This document shows, one piece after another, positions 14,765 through 21,585 of a stretch of DNA of 21,585 bases (position 1 is its first letter; each line of letters opens with the position of its first letter). The notes under the pieces are model-generated. The model saw nothing but the letters and a program-made list of their open reading frames with translations, was not told where the DNA came from and ran no database searches. Source of the DNA: an uncultured Pseudomonadota bacterium (GTDB lineage: Bacteria; Pseudomonadota; Gammaproteobacteria; Burkholderiales; Rhodocyclaceae); the NCBI GenBank assembly GCA_903939665.1, contig CAJAHZ010000179.1:1-21585 (forward strand), read 5' to 3'. A program made the translations under genes and the position numbers.

Positions 14765-15765
14765 TATTCTTTACTCAGTCTAACTTCAGTGGCGACCTGG
14801 ACGAAACTGTCGCCCTTGCGGTCAAGATGCCGGATTTTAACCGGCAGCAGCAAATAATCGTAGGCCAACCAGAGTTCGGTCGTCGTATCGTCCTGCACGC
14901 GCAGGTGCAAAGTGCGCAAAGAACCAGCGGGCGTCTCGATTTCCTCATCACCTAGCGGTTCAAAGCGGTAAGACAGATATTTCTTGCCGGTGGCAATCGG
15001 CAACGCGCCGCCCGCCTCCGGGTGCGGCAGAAAACCCAGCTGATAGTAAAAAGAGAGCAGATCCTGCGCGCCATGGCCGAGCGGCTGCGCAGCTGCGTTA
15101 CCCACTTGCACCAGCATCTGCGCCCAGTCGAACTCGGCCTTCTCCTTGCTATCGCGCCCGCCGCGCCGGATCATGAAATGCTCCGGTTGCAGCCCTTCGG
15201 CGGTCAATCGGCCACGGCTCTCCAGCTCGATACGCAGCGGTTTGAACAGCGCGACCAGCCCGCTTGTCTCGGTAACGGAAGTAATTCGGTAGACGCCATC
15301 GACGATTTCCCAGTCGTGGGTCGAATGCCCCACCTCGAATCCCTGATCGCCGCGATCAACGCGATAACGAATCATGCCGCGTGCCGGCAAGCGCGAGACG
15401 ACCGGCGCCGCCTCAACGACCGGCGGAGCGCTCGGCTCGGCAACGGGCGTCGACGGGACGACCTGCTCCGACACCTCGGGCGTACTCAAGACCGGTGACG
15501 CGCTTGCCACGGGCGCGACTTTCGGCTGCGCTGGTCGTGACTTCGCGGTCGGCTTCGTCGTCGGCTCCGCCAGCACTTGACGCGGCGCCGGCGGGATCGG
15601 TGGCGGCAACAGCTCGGCGAGGATTCTCGGCGGCTCGTGCTCGGCCGACAATTCAAGATCGGTGCCGAACAGAGCCAGCGCGTGCACCCCCAGCGATGCG
15701 GCAAAAGCAATGATCAAGGCAAAGGGCACGGCGCGCCTTGCGCTCTCAAGACGCCTGCGGGGCAA
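14764..15765 (-). CDS. DUF3108 domain protein with TonB-like N-terminus
   Basis: The protein has 333 residues. A single membrane anchor (about 14-34, VPFALIIAFAASLGVHALAL) is followed by a proline/alanine-rich stretch (about 45-125), a layout like TonB, and then a C-terminal DUF3108 domain (about 130-333: GMIRYRVDRGDQGFEVG, YYQLGFLP, TLHLRVQDDTTTELWLAYD, LLPVKIRHLDRKG). DUF3108 proteins are periplasmic or envelope proteins of unsettled function. The start overlaps purN by 20 bases, and the stop overlaps the methyltransferase start (TAATG). Confidence 0.88.
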   Translation of the reverse strand: MPRRRLESARRAVPFALIIAFAASLGVHALALFGTDLELSAEHEPPRILAELLPPPIPPAPRQVLAEPTTKPTAKSRPAQPKVAPVASASPVLSTPEVSEQVVPSTPVAEPSAPPVVEAAPVVSRLPARGMIRYRVDRGDQGFEVGHSTHDWEIVDGVYRITSVTETSGLVALFKPLRIELESRGRLTAEGLQPEHFMIRRGGRDSKEKAEFDWAQMLVQVGNAAAQPLGHGAQDLLSFYYQLGFLPHPEAGGALPIATGKKYLSYRFEPLGDEEIETPAGSLRTLHLRVQDDTTTELWLAYDYLLLPVKIRHLDRKGDSFVQVATEVRLSKE

Positions 15766-16393
15766 TCAGCACACCTGTTGCGTCCTGCGCGGCATCAAGC
15801 AAAACACGGCCATCGACCAGACGCAGCCGATCCTCGGCAAACCAGCGCACGGCCAGCGGATAAACCCGATGCTCCTGCGCCAGCACCCGCGCGGCGAGGC
15901 TCGCCTCATCATCGTCATCGAGCACCGGCACCGCCGCCTGAACGATTACCGGCCCGTGGTCAAGCGCCGGCGTCACAAAATGCACCGTACACCCGTGAAT
16001 CCGCACACCTTCTTCAAGGGCCTGGCGATGCGTGTGCAAACCGGGAAATGACGGCAGCAGCGAAGGGTGAATATTCACCAGACGCCCCGTGTAGCGCCGC
16101 ACAAAACCGTCCGTCAGTATGCGCATGAAGCCGGCGAGCACCACCAGATCGGGCGAAAAACGGTCGATCGCCTCGGCCATTGCCGCATCGAAAGCCTCGC
16201 GGCTGGCAAACTGTTGATGGTCGACCACGCAGGTCGGCACACCTTGCCTGGCTGCTGTTTCCAGGCCCTGCGCGGCGGGTCGGTTGGACAGCACGCCGGC
16301 GATGCGCACCGGCAAAGCGCCGGAAGCTACCGCAGTGAGCAGCGACTCCATATTGCTGCCGCGACCCGAGATAAGGATGACAATGGATTTCAT
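15746..16393 (-). CDS. purN: Phosphoribosylglycinamide formyltransferase
   Basis: The protein has 215 residues. It begins MKSIVILISGRGSNMESLL and carries the catalytic triad N107, H109 (LVNIHPSLLPSFPG) and D145 (VTPALDHGP), each one residue on from the E. coli numbering. It transfers a formyl group from 10-formyltetrahydrofolate to GAR in purine synthesis. Its ATG overlaps the stop of the lipoprotein gene by one base, and its end overlaps the DUF3108 gene by 20 bases, so translation is coupled through the cluster. Confidence 0.96.
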   Translation of the reverse strand: MKSIVILISGRGSNMESLLTAVASGALPVRIAGVLSNRPAAQGLETAARQGVPTCVVDHQQFASREAFDAAMAEAIDRFSPDLVVLAGFMRILTDGFVRRYTGRLVNIHPSLLPSFPGLHTHRQALEEGVRIHGCTVHFVTPALDHGPVIVQAAVPVLDDDDEASLAARVLAQEHRVYPLAVRWFAEDRLRLVDGRVLLDAAQDATGVLIAPQAS

Positions 16394-17127
16394 CAGAACT
16401 TCAATGCGCCAATGGGAAAGAAGACGGCCGTTGCGACGCTCTGCGTAAAGCGTGTGATGGTTCGCCCATGTTTGTCGGCCACGATCTTCGAGAGGAAATC
16501 CAGCAAGCCGATGACACGCCCGAACTCGCGTTCAAAACTCAAATTCGGGCTGTTCGGATCGAGTTCATTGGAAAGCAGCACGAACTCATTGCTGCCTTCG
16601 CTATTGATCATTTTTGAGGACGAAAGCTTCCAGATCGCGATCTCGACGTTGCGGGCGCAGTTGTAGAGTTTCTGCGCGTCCAGACTGTCCAGCATGTAAA
16701 AATCGTCCTTGTCCTCGAAAGCCGCGTAAGTCATTCCCAGCAAGCCAGCCATCATCGCCAGAACGCGGTCTCCCTGATAGCTGGCGTTGAAAGCATGGAG
16801 CACGGCCGCGCCTTCACGCCGTCCCTCCAGCTCCGGAAAATCGACACGCCCGGCAAACAGCCGTTGCAGCGCCGCTTCAACGCTCGGCTGACCGGATTTT
16901 TTCCACTCTTTCGGATTGCGCTTGTAGAGCTTCTCGGCAACGCGCCGCAAACCGATCATGATCTCGCCGCGGCTGGTGTCGGCCACGCGGTCCACATCCG
17001 ACTTGGCGAGAAAGCGCGGATCGAAACGGTTGGTCGTCTGCCCGTGCGGCCCCACCTCGCTGGCACAGCCCCCCAGCAGAAGCGCTGTCAGGGCGATAGG
17101 CAGGATTACAGTGGGTTTGAGAGCCAT
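16393..17127 (-). CDS. Hypothetical lipoprotein
   Basis: The protein has 244 residues from the ATG at 17127, which places a classic lipoprotein signal at the start (MALKPTVILPIALTALLLGG then C21). A longer in-frame start at 17181 would run past the dedA-type gene's stop and would bury the signal. The mature part is soluble and mixed in character (FDPRFLAKSDVDRVADTSRG, KEWKKSGQPSVEAALQRLFAG, TYAAFEDKDDFYMLDSLDAQ); I do not recognise the family. The C-terminal SVATAVFFPIGALKF is hydrophobic. It lies 19 bases after the dedA-type gene and overlaps purN by one base (TGATG). An envelope role is all that can be inferred. Confidence 0.85.
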   Translation of the reverse strand: MALKPTVILPIALTALLLGGCASEVGPHGQTTNRFDPRFLAKSDVDRVADTSRGEIMIGLRRVAEKLYKRNPKEWKKSGQPSVEAALQRLFAGRVDFPELEGRREGAAVLHAFNASYQGDRVLAMMAGLLGMTYAAFEDKDDFYMLDSLDAQKLYNCARNVEIAIWKLSSSKMINSEGSNEFVLLSNELDPNSPNLSFEREFGRVIGLLDFLSKIVADKHGRTITRFTQSVATAVFFPIGALKF

Positions 17128-17146
17128 GCCGGATGATAACTTACCG

Positions 17147-17785
17147 TCACTGCTGCTTGCGATGCTGCAGCCAGCCGACAAAGAGCGGGACCAGAGAAAT
17201 TACGATAATCCCCACAATCACCAGCGTCAGGTTCTTTTGCACCCAGGGGAGATTGCCGAACCAGTAGCCGGCCAGCGTCAGCGAGCCGACCCAGCCAATG
17301 GCGCCCGTCAGATTAAACATCGAGAAGCGCGTGTAAGTCATCGCGCCGATGCCGGCGACGAACGGGGCAAAGGTTCGAAACAACGGCAAGAAGCGTGAAA
17401 TGATCAAGGTTTTTCCGCCGTGCTTCTCATAATAGGCGTGCGTCTTATCGAGCGCGGCCTTGTTGAAGAAGCGCGAGTTTTCCCAGTGGAAGACCTTGGG
17501 ACCCAGAAACCGGCCAATCTGATAATTGAGCATATTGCCCAGCACCGCGGCGGTGCTCAACACGGCCAACAAAATAGCGATATCCATACCGCCGAGCGCG
17601 GCGATTGCGCCAGCGACAAAAAGCAGCGAATCGCCAGGCAGAAACGGCGTCACCACAAAACCGGTCTCGCTGAAAATAATGACAAACAGGATCGCATAGA
17701 TCCACGGCCCATATTGCTGAACCAGCAGCGTCAGGTGCTTGTCGAGATGCAGGACAATGTCGATAAAGCTGGCAAGATATTCCAT
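17147..17785 (-). CDS. DedA-family membrane protein
   Basis: The protein has 212 residues from the ATG at 17785 (MEYLASFIDIVLHLDKHLTL). Family marks are the acidic FSETGFVVTPFLPGDSLLF motif, the glycine-rich AAVLGNMLNYQIGRFLG stretch and the arginine motif ISRFLPLFRTFAPFVAGIGAM. DedA proteins are now thought to move or scramble lipids such as the undecaprenyl carrier or phosphatidylethanolamine, driven by the proton gradient, and help keep membrane potential. The frame is open far upstream, but that part is antisense to mutL. It is the first gene of the six-gene minus-strand cluster. A TAGAAT hexamer lies at 17823-17818, 32 bases before the ATG. Confidence 0.93.
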   Translation of the reverse strand: MEYLASFIDIVLHLDKHLTLLVQQYGPWIYAILFVIIFSETGFVVTPFLPGDSLLFVAGAIAALGGMDIAILLAVLSTAAVLGNMLNYQIGRFLGPKVFHWENSRFFNKAALDKTHAYYEKHGGKTLIISRFLPLFRTFAPFVAGIGAMTYTRFSMFNLTGAIGWVGSLTLAGYWFGNLPWVQKNLTLVIVGIIVISLVPLFVGWLQHRKQQ

Positions 17786-17817
17786 GGGTGGCTGGATCGC
17801 AAGAAGCAAAGCCAGCG

Positions 17818-17845
17818 ATTCTACCGGAAGCCGGACCGGTATAAT
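17818..17845. promoter_or_regulatory. Divergent dedA-type/mutL promoter region
   Basis: A minus-strand TAGAAT (17823-17818) faces the dedA-type gene and a plus-strand TATAAT (17840-17845) faces mutL. TATAAT ends six bases before the mutL ATG (17852), which predicts a leaderless mutL transcript. Neither has a good -35 box. Repeated CCGG units lie between them. Confidence 0.5.
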
Positions 17846-17851
17846 TGCCCG

Positions 17852-19699
17852 ATGCCTGAAACGCCAAACACCCCTCGCGCCAACTTGCCGGCAATCCAGC
17901 TCCTGCCCGACCTTCTGATCAGCCAGATTGCCGCTGGCGAGGTAGTCGAGCGGCCGGCCTCCGTACTCAAGGAGCTCCTTGAAAACGCGCTCGATGCCGG
18001 CAGCACGGCGATCCAGATCCAGCTTGAAGAAGGCGGGATCAAGCTGATCCGCGTCAGCGATGACGGCTGCGGCATCGCCAAGGGCGACCTGGCGCTCGCG
18101 CTCACTCGCCACGCCACCTCGAAAATCGCCTCGCTCGACGACCTCGAACGCGTTGCCACGCTCGGTTTTCGCGGAGAAGCGCTCGCCTCGGTGGCCGCTG
18201 TGGCACGCGTCACGCTGACCAGCCGGCAACAAAAGGAAGACGCCAACTCTGCGCACGCCTGGCGGCTCAACGCCGAACCGCACGCAACACCCGAGCCCGC
18301 AGCACTGGCCGCCGGCACCGTCGTCGAAATGCGCGACCTCTACTACAACACGCCGGCACGCCGGAAGTTCCTCAAATCCGAGGGGACCGAGTTCGCGCAT
18401 TGCGCCGAGGCGGTCAAGCGCGTTGCGCTGGCTCACCCCGCCGTTGCCTTTACCCTCTCGCACAACGGCAAGGTCAGCCTGCATCTGGCGAAAAGCGATG
18501 CGCGCGGTCGTGCCGGCGCCATTCTGGGCGACGACTTTCTCGCCGAATCGCGCGCCGTCGATACCGGCATCGGCCCCGGCATCCGCGTATTCGGGCATTG
18601 CGCCCTGCCCGCCCATTCGCGGGCGCGCAGCGACGCCCAGTATTGCTACGTCAACGGTCGCTTTGTGCGCGACAAGCTGCTCAGCCACGCGCTGCGCGAG
18701 GCCTATCAGGACATGCTGCACGGCAGCCGCTTCCCGGCCTACTGCATGTTCCTCGAAATCGACCCGACAACGGTCGACGTCAACGTTCATCCGGCAAAAA
18801 CCGAAGTCCGTTTCCGCGACGGGCGCGCCGTCCATCAGTTCGTCTTTCACGCCGTGCAGCGCACGCTCGCAAGCTCGCTCACCACCGAACAGGGCATGCC
18901 CGGCGCCAACGCAGGCGGCACTGCCTTTGCTGCCGCATCCCCGTCACAGCCATTTGCCAGTGCTTCACGGCCGTCCTTCGGCAACTGGGCGCCGCGCCAG
19001 GAGTCGCTGCGCGTCAGCGAACCGGCAGTGGCCTCCTACCTCGCCTTTGCGCAGTCGGCACACTCGGCGCCAACCGCCGCACTCGGCCTAACGCCCACAC
19101 CATCACACGGCGAGGCAGCGCCGCTCGGCTATGCGCTGGCCCAACTGCACGGCATCTACATCCTCGCCCAGAACGCGCAAGGACTGATCGTCGTCGACAT
19201 GCACGCAGCGCACGAACGCATCCTCTACGAAAAACTCAAGACCGCGCTCGACGGTCGGCAGGTCGCCACGCAGGCGCTGCTCATCCCCGCCGTATTCAAC
19301 GCGGATGCGCTTGATGTCGCCGTCGCCGAAGAACACGGCGACGCCCTGCGCGATCTCGGTTTCGACCTCGCGCCGATGGGTCCCGCGCAACTTGCCGTAC
19401 GCGCCGTTCCCGCGCTGCTGCAAGCCGCCGACCCCGCCGCACTGGCCCGCTCGCTGCTCGGCGAACTACGCGAGCACGGCATCACGCAACTGCTCGCCGC
19501 GCGCCGCAACGAATTGCTTGCCACCATGGCCTGCCACGGCGCGGTGCGCGCACGGCGACTCTTATCCCTCCCGGAAATGAACGCCCTGCTGCGCCAGATG
19601 GAAGAGACCGAACGCGCCGACCAGTGCAACCACGGTCGACCGACGTGGACGCAAGTATCGATGGTCGAACTCGACCGCCTCTTCCTGCGCGGAAAATGA
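17852..19699 (+). CDS. mutL: DNA mismatch repair protein MutL
   Basis: The protein has 615 residues. The N-terminal GHKL ATPase has E41 and N45 (KELLENALDAGS, matching E. coli E29 and N33), SDDGCGI, RHATSKI and GFRGEALAS. After a variable, alanine/serine-rich linker (about 345-425), the C-terminal dimerisation domain carries the metal-dependent nickase motif DMHAAHERILYE starting near residue 449, with ACHGAVRA and CNHGRPT later. So this MutL is predicted to have its own endonuclease activity, unlike E. coli MutL, which relies on MutH. The ATG at 17852 is the only reasonable start; no ribosome binding site precedes it. The stop overlaps the miaA start (ATGA). Confidence 0.96.
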   Translation: MPETPNTPRANLPAIQLLPDLLISQIAAGEVVERPASVLKELLENALDAGSTAIQIQLEEGGIKLIRVSDDGCGIAKGDLALALTRHATSKIASLDDLERVATLGFRGEALASVAAVARVTLTSRQQKEDANSAHAWRLNAEPHATPEPAALAAGTVVEMRDLYYNTPARRKFLKSEGTEFAHCAEAVKRVALAHPAVAFTLSHNGKVSLHLAKSDARGRAGAILGDDFLAESRAVDTGIGPGIRVFGHCALPAHSRARSDAQYCYVNGRFVRDKLLSHALREAYQDMLHGSRFPAYCMFLEIDPTTVDVNVHPAKTEVRFRDGRAVHQFVFHAVQRTLASSLTTEQGMPGANAGGTAFAAASPSQPFASASRPSFGNWAPRQESLRVSEPAVASYLAFAQSAHSAPTAALGLTPTPSHGEAAPLGYALAQLHGIYILAQNAQGLIVVDMHAAHERILYEKLKTALDGRQVATQALLIPAVFNADALDVAVAEEHGDALRDLGFDLAPMGPAQLAVRAVPALLQAADPAALARSLLGELREHGITQLLAARRNELLATMACHGAVRARRLLSLPEMNALLRQMEETERADQCNHGRPTWTQVSMVELDRLFLRGK

Positions 19700-20649
19700 G
19701 CGCAAAGCCCGCGCTGCCGCCGGCCATCCTCCTGATGGGCCCGACCGCCAGCGGCAAGACTGCCGTGGCGATGGCGCTGACGCGACGCTTTCCCGTCGAA
19801 CTGATCAGCGTCGACTCGGCGCAGGTCTTTCGCGACATGGACATCGGCACCGCCAAGCCCGACGCCGCCACGCTCCAGGAATATCCACACCACCTGATTG
19901 ACCTGATCAGCCCCGAAGAGGCCTACTCGGCTGCCCACTTTTGCACCGACGCGCTCGCCGCGATGGCCGACATCAACGCCCACGGCAAAGTGCCACTGCT
20001 GGTTGGCGGCACCATGCTCTACTTCAAGGCGCTGCTCGAAGGGCTCGCCGACCTGCCGCAAGCCTGCCCGAAGACCCGCGCCGATATTGACCTGCAGGCC
20101 ATCACCCACGGCTGGCCGGCGGTTCACGCCGAGCTCGCCAAAGTCGACCCGGAAGCCGCCGCCCGCCTGCACGCCACCGATGCGCAGCGCATCCAGCGTG
20201 CGCTCGAGGTTTTCCGGCTTAGCGGTCGCCCGATGTCGGCGCTGCTTGCCGAAGGCAAAAGCCAGCGACCTCCCTACCAATTCCTCTCGCTCGGCCTGCT
20301 GCCATCCGTGCGCAGCGTGCTGCATGAGCGCATCGCCCAACGCTACGACGCCATGCTCAGCGCCGGGCTCGAAAGCGAAGTCGACATGCTGCGTGCCAAG
20401 TACCAGCTCAACCTCAACCTGCCATCAATGCGCTGCGTCGGCTACCGGCAGATCTGGGAAGTGCAGGACGGCCTCGCACCGCGCGCCGAAATGCGCGACC
20501 GCGGCATCTACGCCACGCGCCAGCTCGCCAAACGGCAGATCACCTGGATGAACAACACGCTGCAGCCGGAGACTTTCGACTGTCTGGCGAACGATACTGA
20601 TGCCGCGATTATCGAACGCGTTGCGCGCTTTCTCGGCGAACGCGCATAG
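19696..20649 (+). CDS. miaA: tRNA dimethylallyltransferase
   Basis: The protein has 317 residues. The P-loop GPTASGKT lies at 15-22, followed by VDSAQVFRDMDIGTAKP, VGGTMLYFKALLEGL, QRIQRALEVFRLSGRP and MRCVGYRQIWE, all standard MiaA signatures. It adds a dimethylallyl group to adenosine-37 of tRNAs that read codons starting with U, improving decoding. It overlaps mutL by four bases (ATGA); the mutL-miaA order is common in proteobacteria, though hfq, its frequent next neighbour, is absent here. Confidence 0.96.
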   Translation: MSAKPALPPAILLMGPTASGKTAVAMALTRRFPVELISVDSAQVFRDMDIGTAKPDAATLQEYPHHLIDLISPEEAYSAAHFCTDALAAMADINAHGKVPLLVGGTMLYFKALLEGLADLPQACPKTRADIDLQAITHGWPAVHAELAKVDPEAAARLHATDAQRIQRALEVFRLSGRPMSALLAEGKSQRPPYQFLSLGLLPSVRSVLHERIAQRYDAMLSAGLESEVDMLRAKYQLNLNLPSMRCVGYRQIWEVQDGLAPRAEMRDRGIYATRQLAKRQITWMNNTLQPETFDCLANDTDAAIIERVARFLGERA

Positions 20650-20667
20650 AAGCAAGAGGCATAGCGC

Positions 20668-21519
20668 ATGAACACCATCCCATTTCAGGCACTGGCCTGC
20701 CCAATCGACGGCAGCCCTTTGCAGTGCAAGGGGAGCGCATGGCGCTGCACCGCCGGTCACAGTTTCGACATTGCCAGTCAGGGCTACACCCACCTGCTAC
20801 CGGTGCAGAACAAGCGCTCGCGCGACCCGGGCGACAGCAAGGAAATGGTCGCAGCCCGCCGACGCTTCCTCAACGCCGGTTTTTACCAGCCAATTGCCGC
20901 AGCGATGAGCCGGGCAACGCTAGCCGATTTACCGCCCCGCGCAACGCTCCGCTGCCTCGATGCCGGCTGCGGCGAGGGCTACTACCTGCGCCAGTTGGCA
21001 GCAGCGCCCGGGACACGACGAACACTGGCACTGCTTGGGCTGGACATCTCCAAGTGGGCAGTCCTCTCGGCAGCAAAACAGGATCGGAGGCCTAACTGGG
21101 TCGTCGGCAGCAACGCCAATCTGCCCATCCTGCCGGGCACGCTCGACCGCGTCCTGTGCATGTTCGGCTTCCCCGTCTATGCCGAATTTGCCCGCGTACT
21201 CAAGCCGGACGGGCAGTTGCTGCTGGTTGATGCCGGGCCGGATCACCTGCGCGAACTGCGCGAAATAATCTACCCCGCCGTAAAGCCGGAACGCGCTGCC
21301 AACGCGCAGACACCGGAAGGATTTTGCAGCCTGTCCAGCGAAATCATTCGCTACCCCTTGAGCCTCACCGGCACAGAGCAGATTACCGATCTGCTGGCCA
21401 TGACACCGCACCTCTACCGCGCCAGCGCCGAAGGCCGTACAAAAGCGGCAGCGCTAACGGCGCTGTCGGTCACCGTGGACGTACGCCTGACGCGCTTTGG
21501 GCGGGACGCAGGATGTTGA
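20668..21519 (+). CDS. RlmA-like 23S rRNA guanine-N1 methyltransferase
   Basis: The protein has 283 residues. The N-terminal zinc-binding region has C11, C27 and H31 (CPIDG and WRCTAGHSFD); the second cysteine of the E. coli site is D14 here, with C20 nearby. The family signature GYTHLLPVQNKRSRDPGDSK and the RRRFLNAGFYQPIA stretch follow. The S-adenosylmethionine fold has LDAGCGEGYYLRQL and LGLDISKWAVLSAAK. E. coli RlmA methylates G745 in 23S rRNA, and the same reaction is likely here. AAGAGG at 20654-20659 is a good ribosome binding site, 18 bases after miaA, so it may share the mutL-miaA transcript. Confidence 0.9.
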   Translation: MNTIPFQALACPIDGSPLQCKGSAWRCTAGHSFDIASQGYTHLLPVQNKRSRDPGDSKEMVAARRRFLNAGFYQPIAAAMSRATLADLPPRATLRCLDAGCGEGYYLRQLAAAPGTRRTLALLGLDISKWAVLSAAKQDRRPNWVVGSNANLPILPGTLDRVLCMFGFPVYAEFARVLKPDGQLLLVDAGPDHLRELREIIYPAVKPERAANAQTPEGFCSLSSEIIRYPLSLTGTEQITDLLAMTPHLYRASAEGRTKAAALTALSVTVDVRLTRFGRDAGC

Positions 21520-21585
21520 TTCATCATTGGCGGGCGAAGAAAGAAATGCCCAACGGGTAGCGGCTGGCGGACGGGTTTCGACCCA

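Noticed and set aside
17786..18850. Minus-strand extension of the dedA-type frame giving a 567-residue protein
   Set aside because: The added part is antisense to mutL and has no recognisable domain; the ATG at 17785 gives normal DedA length.
19225..20340. A 371-residue minus-strand frame
   Set aside because: It is antisense to the end of mutL and the start of miaA, both certain genes.
21524..21585. Possible 3' end of a convergent minus-strand gene (reads SRYPLGISFFARQ then two stops)
   Set aside because: Only about 20 residues are visible and I could not tie them to a family; suggestive of a gene beginning beyond the window but not enough to call.

Overview
The window looks like chromosomal core DNA of a GC-rich betaproteobacterium, most likely of the Rhodocyclales (Azonexus/Dechloromonas-like). 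This is inferred from overall protein character and codon use, the rpmB-rpmG pair beside radC and coaBC-dut, the RstA/RstB-like pair, the short mutL-miaA operon, and a flavocytochrome c sulfide dehydrogenase pair. No sequence search was possible. There are no tRNA or rRNA genes, insertion sequences, CRISPR arrays or phage genes, and base composition looks even throughout.

Layout. Positions 1-3916 hold a signalling block: the 3' part of a PAS histidine kinase (+) runs tail to tail into a receiver/HD-GYP response regulator (-), preceded by a second HD-GYP-like protein (-). In both HD-GYP-like proteins the histidine of the HD dyad is replaced. Positions 4204-5797 encode a small mono-haem cytochrome c and the flavoprotein of flavocytochrome c sulfide dehydrogenase (+). 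Positions 5817-7048 hold, on the minus strand, radC, then rpmB and rpmG with their own promoter and an intrinsic terminator. Positions 7098-8737 hold coaBC-dut (+); dsbB (-) faces it. Positions 9387-11502 hold an RstA/RstB-like two-component pair (+). Positions 11503-12209 hold one or two small, possibly broken, reading frames, an intrinsic terminator, and a free-standing promoter/three-hairpin/terminator unit that is a good small-RNA candidate. Positions 12210-17785 hold a tightly packed six-gene minus-strand cluster (dedA-type gene, lipoprotein, purN, DUF3108 protein, RsmB-family methyltransferase, mscS-type channel). Positions 17852-21519 hold mutL, miaA and an rlmA-like methyltransferase gene (+).

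How the genes work together. Most of the window is housekeeping: translation (L28, L33, MiaA, RlmA-like and RsmB-like RNA modification), coenzyme A and nucleotide synthesis (CoaBC, PurN, Dut), DNA repair (MutL, RadC), envelope functions (DsbB, MscS, DedA, DUF3108) and signal transduction. The accessory elements are the sulfide dehydrogenase pair and the HD-GYP signalling block.

The points most worth a second look are: the small-RNA candidate at 12070-12172; the two neighbouring HD-GYP-like proteins with altered HD dyads; the matching, probably leaderless, starts of mutL and the rstA-like gene; the recurring TAGAAT -10 hexamer at a near-constant distance from four start codons; a 16-bp palindrome inside the rpmB promoter; and the possible frameshifted gene at 11554-11939. 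I saw no clear, wholly new multi-gene system.
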